A DNA stretch of 64,000 nt, from NCBI GenBank assembly GCA_026315105.1, contig CM048744.1:348029668-348093667 (forward strand), given 5' to 3'. The notes beneath the pieces were generated by a model, which searched no databases, had not been told where the DNA came from, and worked only from the letters and a program-made list of their open reading frames with translations. Origin of the DNA: Locusta migratoria (lineage: Eukaryota; Arthropoda; Insecta; Orthoptera; Acrididae). Below, one piece after another: positions 1 through 10,095 of this stretch; the stretch's first letter is position 1, and every line of letters begins with the position of its first letter. A program made the position numbers and the translations under genes.

Positions 1-80
1 GACTTGCACCAGGCAGGCTGAACACGACCCCAGTTGGGGTCTAACGGTCATAAATGCCACACGATCATCATCATCATTGT
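1..80 (+). repeat. possible LINE 3' end with ATC-rich tail
   Basis: The left edge runs into a short sequence ending in four ATC repeats (about 65-77). RTE-like LINEs in this window also end in a trinucleotide tail (ATG repeats at 29191-29210), so this may be the last bases of such an element cut by the window edge. No coding sequence supports it. Confidence 0.25.
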
Positions 81-708
81 GTCCGTTTCTCTCTGAAGCA
101 ACAAGTACGTAAGCTTACATACCGCGCAACCATCACTCACATTTCGTAACAAAGTTATGTAACTCCAAAAGACGTTGGGGTTGGCTGATAAACTGTTATA
201 AGTTTTTTTGGATACATTTTAAATTTGTTTTTAGACGGGTTTACTTTCGACAGTCGCTATACGGTAGGTTTATCTTTGGTAGTGGGTAGCGTTTGGACTA
301 TCTCTGACATAGCAGAGTAGACAGTTAACAGTCCACAACTGTGCCTCCAAGTAGAAACATGGTATACGGTAAGGAGTGTTTATCTGTTGACAAGGCGCAT
401 ATCCCGCAAACATTTTACGCTTGACGTTGCCTTAGGGCAGATATGTTTTAGAATTCAAGGTAAGCCTGTCTAGGATGAACATATCTTGTTAGATTGACAT
501 GGATCGTATTTAAGGTTTTAGTGTTTCCGTTTTATTTTACGTTTCCCTTGGCTTTCTCCGTTTAGAACTTGAGAATGGGCTAATGTAGTCCCCAGACATG
601 TTCGGACATTTTTACTTTGTGACAACTGGAGCGGAAACTTTAGTGCGATAGTTCATACAGTTGTGAGATGGCACCCAAACAAACGATATTAAAAACTACT
701 TTTTTTTT
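81..708. other. unannotated non-coding stretch
   Basis: AT-rich sequence with no ORF, repeat or RNA signature that I recognise. Confidence 0.5.
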
Positions 709-711
709 CGC

Positions 712-766
<55 letters not shown>
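709..766. repeat. (CG)n(TG)n microsatellite
   Basis: About nine CG dinucleotides run directly into about twenty TG dinucleotides. The TG run reads as poly(Thr-His) or poly(Cys-Val) in translation, which is meaningless. Confidence 0.95.
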
Positions 767-767
<1 letters not shown>

Positions 768-773
768 TACTAA

Positions 774-1400
774 CGTAGTTTTTGTCCGAAATATTTTTGA
801 GAAATCCAGGTTCTGGTCTCTGGCGGCCAACAGTTATTTCTGTAAAACTTGGTGCCGATCCATTCAACGGTTCGACCTAAACGTGGGAAAACGTTGCAGA
901 CAGACAGACTTCGTCAAATCACCGTTATTTTTGGAAATATCTCTGCAACGATGCAAGATATGGAAAAAAACACAACAAAGCAAAGTTGTAGAGACTTATC
1001 TCCTCTATAAATTCGGTTATTCAATTTTCGTGTCAGACGAACGGTTCGTTAGCAATTACAATTACATTACAACAACTTTTTTTAGTGTTACTGGCTTAGT
1101 TTTTGTCCGAAAAAATTGAAAAATGGAGGTTCTGGTCTCTGACGACCTAACATGTATGTCTGTAAAATTTGGTGGTGATTGGTTGAACGGTTCGACCTAA
1201 AAAGTGGGAACACGTTACGGACAGACAGACATCCCAAAATCGTCGTTATTTTTACAAATATCTCTGAAACGATGCGAGATATGGAAAAAACGTAAGACAG
1301 CAAATTTGTAGAGGAATTTCTCATCTACAGATTCATGTATTCAGTTTCCGCGCCACATGAAAGGTTAAGGCGTTATTTTCATTTAAATTTCGAGCTGCCA
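774..1400. repeat. two-copy degenerate tandem repeat, period about 320 bp
   Basis: Two consecutive units share landmarks at a spacing of 320-321 bases: gtttttgtccgaaa (776 and 1097), ggttctggtctct, ggttcgacctaa (869 and 1189), gacagacagac, and gatgc-agatatggaaaaaa. By eye they are roughly three quarters identical with small indels. Neither has an ORF. They look like an old tandem duplication or two monomers of a satellite-like repeat. Confidence 0.75.
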
Positions 1401-1699
1401 AAAGACGATCGCAAAGGCCCAGTTTTAGTGTTACTACCGTAACCTAAAGTGGGCCAAAATGTGTTGCATCAGCACGGTTGCAGGGGTTGAAGAGCCTTTA
1501 CATGGTGTCTAGGAGTCAAAGATGGACCTCGCCATGGACGTCGGGAGTGGAGTTGCATGCCACTCTATTAGGTGCACGACGTCATCTTTCTGTCGAATAT
1601 AGTCGTTCGGCTACTGATGTGCGTATTCCTCCTAGGGGGCTGCGGCATATTTTATCACTTGTCTCATGAACGTCTCTTATGTGTGTATGGCGGCAGATC
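1401..1699 (-). repeat. mostly unannotated; LINE fragment at about 1485-1562
   Basis: Positions 1485-1562 resemble 5927-6004 inside the LINE derivative described at 4926-7146, sharing catggtgtct, gtcaaag and gacgtc/gacatc blocks. A third, very short piece of that family is therefore present. The rest of the interval shows nothing. Confidence 0.45.
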
Positions 1700-2295
1700 T
1701 GAATTCTAATACCCGGTGACACGTCCTCCTACAATGATACATGTCTGTATTCGTCTTTGAGTACTCCCTACTAGATCATCAAGGGACTGGTGGTGCAGAC
1801 TGCACTTCAACGTCGATTCAGATTGAATGGTGGATCTTATCGTCCGAAAACGACCGATAGGGTTGATGTCTGGAGAACATGATGACCATTCTAATCTGCC
1901 GATGTCGTTATCACGAAACAACGCATTCACAAGATTTGCATGATGAACCAGAGAATTGTCCTTCATTAAGACGAATTCCTCGCCGAAATGCTGCCGAAAT
2001 AGTTGTACTGTGTGTCTTAGGATGTCATCCCTGTACGGTATAGCCGTTTGATTGCCTTCTACGAGCATCAGAGGCGAAGTGTGGCCCCACATAATGCCAC
2101 ACGAAACGTGAGATACGACAGCCTTGCTGCTCTCGCTGAAGGGTGTGTGACAGACGTTCAGGCCAACCAGGCTGCCTCCAGAAACGTCTCCGACGACTGT
2201 CTGGCCGAAGGCAGATGCGAGTCTCATCTGTGAACAGCACTTGATGCCAAGTCTGACGAATCGGTGCTGTGGGGCCCATCTGAACCGCTCTGCAT
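1700..2295 (-). pseudogene. Tc1-like transposase, 5'-truncated and frameshifted
   Basis: Minus-strand translation gives the DDE catalytic region of a Tc1-type transposase split between two frames. One frame holds VLFTDETRICLRPDSRRR, with the first catalytic Asp. The other holds GIMWGHTSPLMLVEGN, the KDNSLVHHA region with the second Asp, and SPDINPIG near the C-terminus; it ends at the stop near 1706. In the family the last motif is SPDxNPIE, so the third catalytic acid reads Gly here. The N-terminal DNA-binding domain is missing: at 2296 the sequence switches to the A-rich tail of the adjacent LINE. Frameshift, lost acid and truncation make it inactive. The superfamily assignment is firm from the motifs; the exact subfamily is not. 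Confidence 0.85.
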
Positions 2296-3465
2296 TTTTT
2301 TGTTTTTGTTTTTTTGTTTTTTGTTTTAGGGCACACAACTTCTCAGGTCATTAGCGCCCAGATCGGAACAGAGATTCGCTAGATCTCGAAAAAAATTTAT
2401 AACTGCCAGAAAGGAGAGTATCAAGAGAAAGCTAAAACAGAAGGATAAAAAATGGAAGGGTTAAATATCCTTTGATAAATTAGCCTTGTTGATAAAACGC
2501 AAAACTCTAGCAGCTGCTCGTGTGTCATCAGCTAAAAGTTCCTCCAGAGTAGACGGCATACTAAGGGCTACACAGAGATGATTAAAATTAAGACAAGATA
2601 GTAAAACATGTCGCACTGTTAACAATTCACCACAGGAGCACAGCGGTGCAGGGTCAGCGGTTAGCAAATGACGGATGCGGAATCGGCAGTGTCCGATCCG
2701 CATCCGGGCCAGGATGACCACCTCTCGCCGAGAGGGACGTGAGGAGGTCCTCCAAGCGGTCGGGATCGGTTTTACAGTTCTCAATTTATTGTCGTGGAGC
2801 GAGAACCACTCATTGTGCCAGGACGACACAATACAACGGCGAAGAGCCCGTTGAAAGGAGGCATAAAGTAGCCATGCGAGGCAAAAGAGCTGCTGCCTTG
2901 GCCGCAATGTCGGCAGTCTCATTCCTGGGCACACCCACGTGGCCAGGAACCCACAGAAAACAAACGTGACAGCTGTTATCTGCTAGCAACTGAAGGGAGA
3001 GATGGATTCGATACACGACAGGATGGTTCGAGAAAGGGTCCCTAAGACTCTGCAGGACACTAAGGGAGTCAGAGTAGATGGCATAAAAGGCATGGCGGTG
3101 ACGGCTCTGCGTGGTGTCTTGGTGTCAAAGCTGGAACTCGCCGTGGACGTCCGGATTGAATTTGCAGGTCACGCAGTGTATTGCGTGCAGTACGAGTCTA
3201 AACACGACGTCCTGTGGCTGCACGAAAAACCATTAACCAGCAAGGTGGCGTTCCTCTCAGGCTGCCTGCGAGGTGACAATATTTTCTGCCTCCTTTCATC
3301 TGATTCTTCTTTTCCGGCAATATATTACACTGCCCAAACTTTTTCTCGTTACCTGATCTAATGCTCCTAGCATCACCTGATTTTAATTCGTATACGTTCC
3401 GTTGCCCTTATCTTTCTCTTGTGGTGTTCAGAACGTAGCGACGAGTGTGGTGTACGCCATGTTTT
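2296..3465 (-). mobile_element. RNase H-bearing LINE derivative, copy A
   Basis: The minus strand encodes the end of a LINE ORF2. The RNase H core shows YSDSLSVLQSL (near 3065) and WVPGHVGVPRNETADIAAK (near 2930), followed by a Cys-rich tail with CSCGELLTVRHVLLSC (near 2620) and a stop near 2461. Downstream lies a short 3' UTR and a T-rich run on the plus strand (2297-2331), i.e. an A-rich tail. No reverse transcriptase domain is found upstream. Instead non-coding sequence follows up to about 3465 that is also present in copy B. RNase H plus a CCHC-type tail suits the I or a related clade. In-frame stops show it is dead. Confidence 0.8.
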
Positions 3466-3476
3466 CTTAAGCCGGG

Positions 3477-4095
3477 TCCACACGCTACGATCTGTTTGCG
3501 CAAATGTCTACGCACACCAATCGTTGCGTGTGGACGGGTGTTCACATCGCTGCAAATTCTCGCGTCCGACATCTTTCGGTGAAAAAAGAAACTAAGTAGT
3601 ACAGACTGCAATCTGACTGGCAAACGAATATAAGCAGCTTTTTTGCGAAGTTTTTTTTTGGTCAGTTATAGAGGAAATCTTTTTACGGACACTATTTGCA
3701 ATGTGTCGTGCAAAAAAAATGCAAACAAATTGCAATAAACAGAAATGGTCTAGGCATTGGCTGCTTAAAAGAAGGTGTCACATGTGATTCTACATCGTGA
3801 GTTGGAATGCAAACCCGATGACTGGCGTAATTATTTGCAAATGGATGTGGAAACGTATAATTATCTTTTGACATTGGTAACTCCTCGCATTATACGCAAA
3901 GATACTTGTATCAAGAGATATATTTCTCCACATGATCGAGTTACATTAAGATTACTGGCCACAGAAAGACCTACAAAGACCTCGAATTTTCAACAGCAAT
4001 TTCTTAACAAGCTTTGAGTTAAATCATCCCCAACACTTGTGAAGCTATTTACGCTACCCAGAAGAATGATTTCATGAAGGCAAGTAAAGTAGGAC
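3477..4095 (+). pseudogene. PIF/Harbinger transposase N-terminal fragment
   Basis: Plus-strand translation gives a Harbinger nuclease start split by a frameshift near 3770: a WSRHWLLKR-like stretch near 3750, then HVILHRELECKPDDWRNYLQMD and ISPHDRVTLRLLAT, then a different frame reading PNTCEAIYATQKNDF near 4030-4070. The catalytic DDE part is absent. Upstream, gtccacacgctacgat (3478-3493) and its near-perfect inverse ending about 3537 form a subterminal inverted repeat of the sort found at Harbinger ends. The fragment ends before 4180. Confidence 0.7.
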
Positions 4096-4179
4096 TACCT
4101 TCTAACAAAATACAAATAAAATTGTGAGAGTTTTAGATATGTTTGAAACACTGTACGCCTACTTCACTTTATATTATAC

Positions 4180-4925
4180 TAGCTTAAAACCCGACGCTGC
4201 CCGGGTATTTATTTATTTATTTATTTATTTATTCCTGCCATTTTTCAGGTATATATTTATTTGTATAAGGGCTGTATGTAAAATCTCTTGGGAATACAAT
4301 TAGTAGTAAAGAAGTAATAGACTAAAACTTGGTGTATGATGGGGTGGTTTTCCATGAACATTACTGTTTTTGTGCTCATACCTAATGAACTACGAGTCGG
4401 AATGTGATGCAATTTAGAAGCTACATTCAACTATATATGCGTATACTGCCTGTAAAATCTCCTGTCGCTACAATTTGTAGTGTTCAAATTATAAATTTGT
4501 TACGTCATACCGAGAGCTGTAGTTTTACTCCATAAACAGCGGAAAAGTAGTAAGCGAGAAACTTTTTTCCTTTCATCATTTTACTATGGTTGCCAGCGAG
4601 AAAAAGTTTAATAAAGGTTTTGAAATTATGCTTAAAGTTTGTTGCAAGTCGCTAAGTACTGTCATTCTCATACAGTGTATTTCGAAAGTCTCGCCGCATT
4701 AAATGGCTTTTTTGTGATTTCTATTGGTTATGACGTAATATCGTTTGAACCATGTGCCGTGTGTGATTCTTAACCATGCAGCAATTGTTACCTCACAGTA
4801 AGGAATGTGTGTACTAAATTTGGTTGAAATCGGTCAAATGGTTCAGGAGAAAATGAGCAGCATTGTCGCAAAAAGCAGCAGTTTTTCGCGCATCTCATTG
4901 TTTATGACGTCATATTTCGTGAACT
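4180..4925. repeat. unclassified interspersed repeat with TATT microsatellite
   Basis: The stretch opens with an actagcttaaaacccgacgc motif, then a (TATT)n run at 4206-4234. It continues with phrases such as actaaatttggttgaaatcgg that recur in many arthropod non-coding transposon ends. There is no ORF. It stops where the A-rich tail of the next LINE begins. I cannot assign a superfamily. Confidence 0.4.
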
Positions 4926-5345
4926 ATTTTTTTTTCTTTCTTTTTTTTGTGGTTTTAGGGCGCACAACTTCTTAGGTTATTAGCGCCCAGATCGGGACAG
5001 AGATTCGCTAGATCTCGAAAAAATTGATAACTACCAGATAGAGTATCAAGATAAGGCTAAAAACGAAAGATAAATAACAATTAAAAGGGTTAAATATCCT
5101 TTGATAAATTGGCCATGTTGATAAAACGCAAAATTCGAGAAGCTGGTCGTGTGTCATCAGCTGAAAGTTCCTTCAGAGTAGACGGAAAGTGAAGGGCTAC
5201 ACGCAGATTATTAAAATTACGACAAGACAGTAAAACATGTCGCACCGTCAGCAATTCACCACAGGAGCACAGCGGTGCAGGGTCGGCTGTTAGCAAATGA
5301 TGGTGGCTGAAACGGCAGTGACCGATCCGCAACCGGGCCAGAATG

Positions 5346-5525
5346 TTCAAATGTTTGTTAAGCTTATGGGACGTAACTACGGGGTTATCGGCCCCTAAGC
5401 TTACAAACTACTTATCAACTAGCTTATACTAAGGACGGCACAAATATCCATGCCTGAGGGGGGATTCGAACCCCCGACCGTTGTGACCCTGCAGACCGTG
5501 AGAGGAGCGCCTCAGTCCCCTCGGC
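5346..5525 (-). mobile_element. SINE-A copy inside LINE copy B
   Basis: A full-length minus-strand copy of the SINE described at 44534-44727. It is flanked by gggccagaatg (5335-5345) and gggccaggatg (5526-5536), an 11-bp target duplication with one mismatch. Copy A shows the uninterrupted gggccaggatgacc at 2705. The tRNA head is slightly shortened. Confidence 0.92.
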
Positions 5526-6268
5526 GGGCCAGGATGACCTCCTCTCGCCGAGAGGGACGCGAGGAGGTCCTCCAAGCGGTCGGGATCGGTTTAACAGTTC
5601 TCAATTTATTGTCTTGGAGTGAGAACCACGCACTGTGCCAGGACGACACAATACTCCGGCGAAGAGCCCGTTGAAAATCGTCTGATGGGACGCAAAAAGT
5701 AGCCATGGGAGGCAAAAGAGCTGCTGCTTTGGCTGCTATGTCAGCGGTGTCATTCCCGGGCACACCCACGTGGCCAGGGACCCACAGAAAACAAACGTGA
5801 CAGCCGCTAGCTGCTAGCAACTGAAGGGAGCGTTGGATTCGGTACACGACAGGATGGTTCGAGAAAGGGTCCATAAGACTCTGCAGGGCACTAAGGGAGT
5901 CAGAGCAGATGGCATAAAAGGCATGGCGGCGACGGCTCTACATGGTGTCTTGGTGTCAAAGCTGGAACTCGCCGTGGACATCCGGAGTGAATATGCAGGT
6001 CACGCAGTGTATTGCGAGCAGTTTGAGTCTAAACACGACGTCCTGTGGCTGCATGAAGACCATTATCCAGCAAGGTGGCGTTCCTCTCAGGCTTCCTGCG
6101 AGCTGACAATATTTTTTGTCCCCCAGGCGGCATATTCTTTCATCTGATTCTTTTTTTTTCCGGCAGTATATTACACTGCCCAAAGTTTGTCTCGTTACCT
6201 AATCTAATCCTCATAGCATCACCTGATTTTAATTCGAATACGTTCCGTTAACCTTGTTTTTCTTTTGT

Positions 6269-6529
6269 AATGGAAGCAAGGAAGCTTAGTGTTTAACGTC
6301 CCGTCGACAGCTTGGTCATTAGAGACGGAGCTAACGCTAGGAATTTTGGGTAAGGATGAGGATGAGGAAGGAAATCGGCCGTGCCCTTTGAAAGGAACCA
6401 TCCCGGCATTTGGCTGGAGGGATTTAGGGAAATAACGGGAAACGTAAATGTGGATGGCCGTAGGTGGATTTGAACCAACATCCTCCAGAATGCGAGTTCA
6501 GTGCGATACCACTGCGCCACCCCGCTCGG
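6269..6529 (-). mobile_element. SINE-C: tRNA-derived SINE of a different family
   Basis: Read on the minus strand it begins ccgagcggggtggcgcagtg (A-box-like) and has a ggttcaaatcc B box. The body contains ccaaatgccgggatggttcc, aagggcacggccg and a cttcctcatcctcatcc stretch. The flanks tttttcttttgt (6257-6268) and tttttctcttgt (6530-6541) are a 12-bp target duplication. The empty site is visible in copy A near 3410. A head fragment of the same family lies near 54180-54290. Confidence 0.88.
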
Positions 6530-6710
6530 TTTTTCTCTTGTGGTGTTCAGACCATGCCGGCCGTGATGGCCGAGGTGACTGAGGCGCTCCAGTCATGGTC
6601 AGCACGGGCACTACGGTCGGGGGTTCGAATCCCCCCTCGGGCATGGATATTTGTGCCGTCCTAGTTCTTAACTAGTTCATAAGTAGTTTGTAAGTTTAGA
6701 GACTAAAAAA

Positions 6711-6843
6711 AAATGTTCAAATGTTTGTACAGCTTATGGGACTTAACTACGGGGTCATCAGTCCCTAAACTTACAAACTACTTATGAACTACTTAGGAAC
6801 TAGGACGGCACAAATATCCATGCCCGAGGGAGGATTCGAATCA
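6711..6843 (-). mobile_element. SINE-A, 5'-truncated, inside the outer SINE
   Basis: Tail, body and B box are present but the element ends at the B box. The A-box half is missing and another SINE tail follows immediately. Confidence 0.8.
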
Positions 6844-7038
6844 ATGTTCAATGTTTGTTAAGCTTAAGGGACTTAACTACGGGGTCACCAGTCCCTAAAC
6901 TTACAAACTACTTATGAACTACCTACAACTAAGGACGGCACAAATATCCATGCCCGAGGGGGGATTCGAACCCCCGACCGTAGTGGCCGTGCAGACCGTG
7001 ACTGAAGCGCCTCAGTCCCCTCGGCCACCGCGGCCGGC
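6844..7038 (-). mobile_element. SINE-A, full length, inside the outer SINE
   Basis: Complete from tail to the gccgcggtggccgag head. It abuts the truncated copy, so the pair may have entered as a unit or by insertion of one at the tail of the other. Confidence 0.88.
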
Positions 7039-7146
7039 GTTTAGGGACTGATGACCCCGTAGTTAAGTCCCGTAAGCTTAACAAACATTTGAACATTTGA
7101 ACATTTTGTTCAGAGCGCTGCAAGGAGTGTTGTGTACGCCATGTTT

Positions 7147-7640
7147 CCTCACACCCATTGCAAACACCGTAGGGAAAATAAGGAGAATTAAATCATCTAG
7201 GAACAATAAGAAAACCTAACATCTGGAATGAAAAAGAGGAATATTTCTCTCGAAAAGCGTGTATGATTTCGTGAATGTTAGTGGTCAGCAGTGAAAGAAG
7301 TGACTGGGGCGGCGGTGCTGCTGGACCAGGTGTGAGGTGGTGTAGGGGAGGCGGGTAGGCTGGTAGTGTGGCCGCTGGATGTCGGGCCATCAGCGCTAAC
7401 GACCGTGGCGCGTGTTTACATGCAAACGAGCCGAGGCGAGGGCATAGCAGCCGGTCCGGCGGGCGAGCGAGCGCCGCCTAGCCTGTGGCTGCGGCTGGGC
7501 TGACCTTTGCCGCCTGTGCTGGGCTGTGCCGAGGCGTGCCCTGTGACTCACCAACCCAACGTCTCACCGCACCGCACCGCACACTTTCGCTGCGCCGCTA
7601 CTCTGTCTCCGACAGCTGCAAATTCAAATGTTCAAACGTT
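7147..7640. other. non-coding; GC/CpG-rich part at about 7400-7615
   Basis: The first half is unremarkable. From about 7400 the sequence is rich in CG dinucleotides (gccgaggcgagg, ggcgggcgagcgagcgccgc). No convincing gene start or splice context can be tied to it. It could be a CpG-rich transposon piece or a promoter remnant. Confidence 0.35.
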
Positions 7641-7642
7641 TG

Positions 7643-7837
7643 TAGCCGGCCGCGGTGGCCGAGGGGACTGAGGCGCTCCAGTCGCGGTCTGCACGGCCAC
7701 TACTGTCGGCGGTTTGAATCCGACCTCGGGCATGGATATATGTGCCGTCCTTAGTGTTAGCTAGTTCATAAGTAGTTTGTAAGCTTAGGGACTGATGACC
7801 CCGTAGTTAAGTCCCATAAGCTATACAAACGTTTCAA
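7643..7837 (+). mobile_element. SINE-A, left member of a tail-to-tail pair
   Basis: Full-length plus-strand copy ending in acaaacgtttcaaatg and running directly into the tail of the inverted copy that follows. Its B box carries substitutions (ggtttgaatcc). Confidence 0.9.
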
Positions 7838-8033
7838 ATGTTCAAATGTTTGTAGAACTTATGGGACTTAACTACGGGGTCATCAGTCCCTAAACTTACA
7901 AACTACTTATGAACTAGCTAACACTAAGGACGGCACAAATATCCATACCCGAGGGGGAATTCGAACCGCCGACCGCAGTGGCCGTGCAGACTGACTGACG
8001 CGCAGCAGACCGCTCGGCCACCGCGGCCGGCTC
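7838..8033 (-). mobile_element. SINE-A, right member of a tail-to-tail pair
   Basis: Full-length minus-strand copy. With the preceding copy it makes an inverted repeat of about 190-bp arms with essentially no spacer, able to form a long hairpin. The head carries a cgcagcagaccgctcggcc variant that resembles SINE-B more than SINE-A. Confidence 0.9.
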
Positions 8034-8108
8034 CAACAACTGCCTGCTCTATAACTGCACCAGTCACAAAGCTATCTGCGATACTGGCTACCACTGTGCA
8101 CTAAAATA

Positions 8109-8805
8109 CGAGGTATATCCACAAAGTAAGTTCCGTCTGCTTATATAAAACAAACGTGTACAGATACAGAAAAAATATTTATTGTACAAAAATATACAAC
8201 TATTAAACTACTTTTCTACATAGTTTCCAAAGTTTTGTACGCGGTTTTCATAGCGTGGCACAAGTTTTTGTATGCCTTCTTCGCAGAATGTTTCCGCTTG
8301 TGTATTCAACCATGTGGTAAATTGTTCTTTCAGCTCGTCATCATCGTTGAAGTTTTGACCACCATGGACAGGTTTTAGGCGGAAGAACAAAGTCGCTAGG
8401 AGCGAGACTGTACGGAGGATGGTCAAACACGTCCCAGTGAAATTCCCGTAAGAGTTGTTTGGTCACATTCGCCTTGTGAGGTCGGGCGGCAACGTGAAGG
8501 GAAGAAGAAGAAGACTCCTTTCGTCTCTTCTTACACCTAAAATCTGTCCTTAGTGGTGAACACTTCAACGATGATGAGCTGCAAGAACATGTTACCACAT
8601 AGTCCAATACACAGGCGGCAACCTTCTATGAAGAAGGCACACAAAAACTTGTCCCACGCTATGTCAAGTGCCTACAAAATTTAGGAAGCTACGTAGAAAA
8701 GTAGTTGAACAGTTGCAGATTTTTATACAACAAAAATATTTTTTTTCTGTATCTGTTCACGTTTGGTTTATATAACCAAACGGAACTTATTTTGTACATA
8801 CCTCG
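8109..8805. mobile_element. palindromic mariner derivative with two transposase C-termini
   Basis: The termini cgaggtatatccacaaagt (left) and the inverse of actttattttgtacatacctcg-like sequence (right) are inverted repeats flanked by TA (8107-8108 and 8806-8807), the mariner target duplication. The left half encodes on the minus strand the end of a mariner transposase: NVTKQLLREF and DHPPYSLAPSDF (about 8420-8490), then GIQKLVPRYEN and NYVEK with its stop at 8208. The right half encodes the same C-terminus on the plus strand (EEGTQKLVPRYVKC, GSYVEK, stop near 8703) with an in-frame stop. Both ends are thus copies of the 3' half of a mariner in opposite orientation, about 697 bp overall. Confidence 0.88.
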
Positions 8806-8807
8806 TA

Positions 8808-9182
8808 AATAGAAAAACTTGATCTGAGTAACACGTCCACACAAGCACTATCAGGCCCGGTGGTTGAAGTAGGTGCCGCGGTAGCTGAAACCACTTAAAA
8901 GAAATTGAGAGTGGGTGAAATACCCACACTCGATTTGAAGCATTATTTATTTACATTGAGCCGCGCGGGGATGGCCACTCCCGGTCAGGCTGGGCTGGGA
9001 AAAAGGCAGGAAATCACTTTTCCGATTTTCACTAAGCTGTAAAAGCTTCACAGTATATAGGAGCACACCACATGGTTTTATCCCCTTATTTTTTCTTTAC
9101 ATGGTGTCCAATGCTTGTGAAAATCGAAAATGCCTAATTTTCATTCTGCGCGAGTTTTTAACCGACTTCAAAAAAGGAGGTA
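8808..9182. other. unannotated non-coding stretch
   Basis: No ORF or tRNA-like sequence. The last part (accgacttcaaaaaaggagg) is a phrase common in arthropod transposon ends. It continues after the next SINE at 9439, which shows the two sides were once joined. Confidence 0.4.
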
Positions 9183-9192
9183 GTTCTCAATT

Positions 9193-9282
9193 TGCCGCGC
9201 GGGGGTAGCCGAGCGGTCTGGAGCGCCACGTTACGGATTGTGCGGCCTCCCGCGTCGGAGGTTCGAATCCTCCTTCGGGCAT

Positions 9283-9336
<54 letters not shown>

Positions 9337-9437
9337 GTCCTTAGATTAGTTTAACTTAGTTTAAGTAGTTTGCAAGTCTAGGAACTGAAGACCAACGTAG
9401 TTTGCTCGCATAAGAATTACAAACATTTGAACACTTG
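9193..9437 (+). mobile_element. SINE-B with internal TG microsatellite
   Basis: Head ggggtagccgagcggtct with B box ggttcgaatcc, then a (TG)n run at 9284-9335, then the shared tttaagtagtttgcaag body and acatttgaacactt tail. Flanked by gttctcaatt at 9183-9192 and 9438-9447, a 10-bp duplication. Confidence 0.92.
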
Positions 9438-10095
9438 GTTCTCAATTCTACTGTATTTTTTATCTTTGTTACCTCAAAGCCTTCGACTGTGCATACCCAC
9501 TTTGATGATTTTTTTTATTTGAAAGCTGGTGCTTCCCGTGTGGTCCCATTTGAATCTGGTTTAGTTCTGACAATGCCATCCATAATAAAACCATATAAGC
9601 CTTAAATTTGCATTCAATACGTGCGCGACAAATAGACGGATAACTCAATATAACGCCAACCGATTTCCATGGTTCTTCTTTTATTGGAAAGAATGTACTT
9701 CAAGGGTACTTTGATAATAGTGGTGAAGTTCTGATTATGGGATCCACGACAAAGTAACGGAACTTTTCAATTCTTAGGAGCAAATTAAAGATTCTCGGCC
9801 GAATTTAATATAGGCTATTCTGATATTGGAGTCACCTACCGTAACGTCGTTATGGTTAAGTAATTCCGTGTCCAAAACTTGTTTCATGTAACGACATTTT
9901 TGAATGTCTATTTTGACGCACTTTGCAAGTCTCTTTTATAATATTATCCTCGAGGTAGATTTCCTCTATTCAGATAGGCATTCCTCCCTGACTTGTATTG
10001 TTTCATTTAAACGGCGCTTTCTCATATGAGCAACACGTCTACCTATATTCAGATAAATTACTTAGTGTACTTCACATTCACTTAAAATCAAATAA
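9438..10095. other. unannotated AT-rich sequence
   Basis: Continuation of the interspersed repeat split by the SINE at 9193, then AT-rich sequence with no coding signal up to the palindrome. Confidence 0.4.

Larger units (their letters stand above)
6552..7106 (+). mobile_element. outer SINE-A copy split by two later SINEs
   Basis: The 5' part is 6552-6704 (head, B box ggttcgaatcc, start of body) and the 3' part 7050-7106 (body end and the caaacatttgaac tail). Between them sit two minus-strand SINEs. The SINE interior is duplicated as gtttagagact (6694-6704) and gtttagggact (7039-7049) around the insert. The outer copy itself is bracketed by tgttcaga (6544-6551 and 7107-7114). Confidence 0.88.
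4926..7146 (-). mobile_element. RNase H-bearing LINE derivative, copy B, interrupted by SINEs
   Basis: This is the same element as copy A and matches it from the A-rich tail (4926-4951) through the Cys-rich end (CSCGELLTVRHVLLSC, near 5255) and RNase H (WVPGHVGVPGNDTADIAAK, near 5750). The match continues through the shared non-coding upstream part to about 7146. Relative to copy A it has three insertions: a SINE at 5346-5525, another SINE family at 6269-6529, and a nested SINE group at 6552-7106. All carry matching target duplications. Copy A serves as the empty-site control for each. Like copy A it lacks reverse transcriptase. Confidence 0.8.

Noticed and set aside
640..867. Open frames with poly(His-Thr) or poly(Cys-Val)
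   Set aside because: They are translations of the CG/TG microsatellite at 709-766. The same applies to the frames over 56906-57282 and 41606-42036.
9193..9275. SINE heads as individual tRNA-Leu or tRNA-Ser genes
   Set aside because: A and B boxes are present, but the acceptor and anticodon arms do not pair properly and all copies continue into the SINE body and tail.
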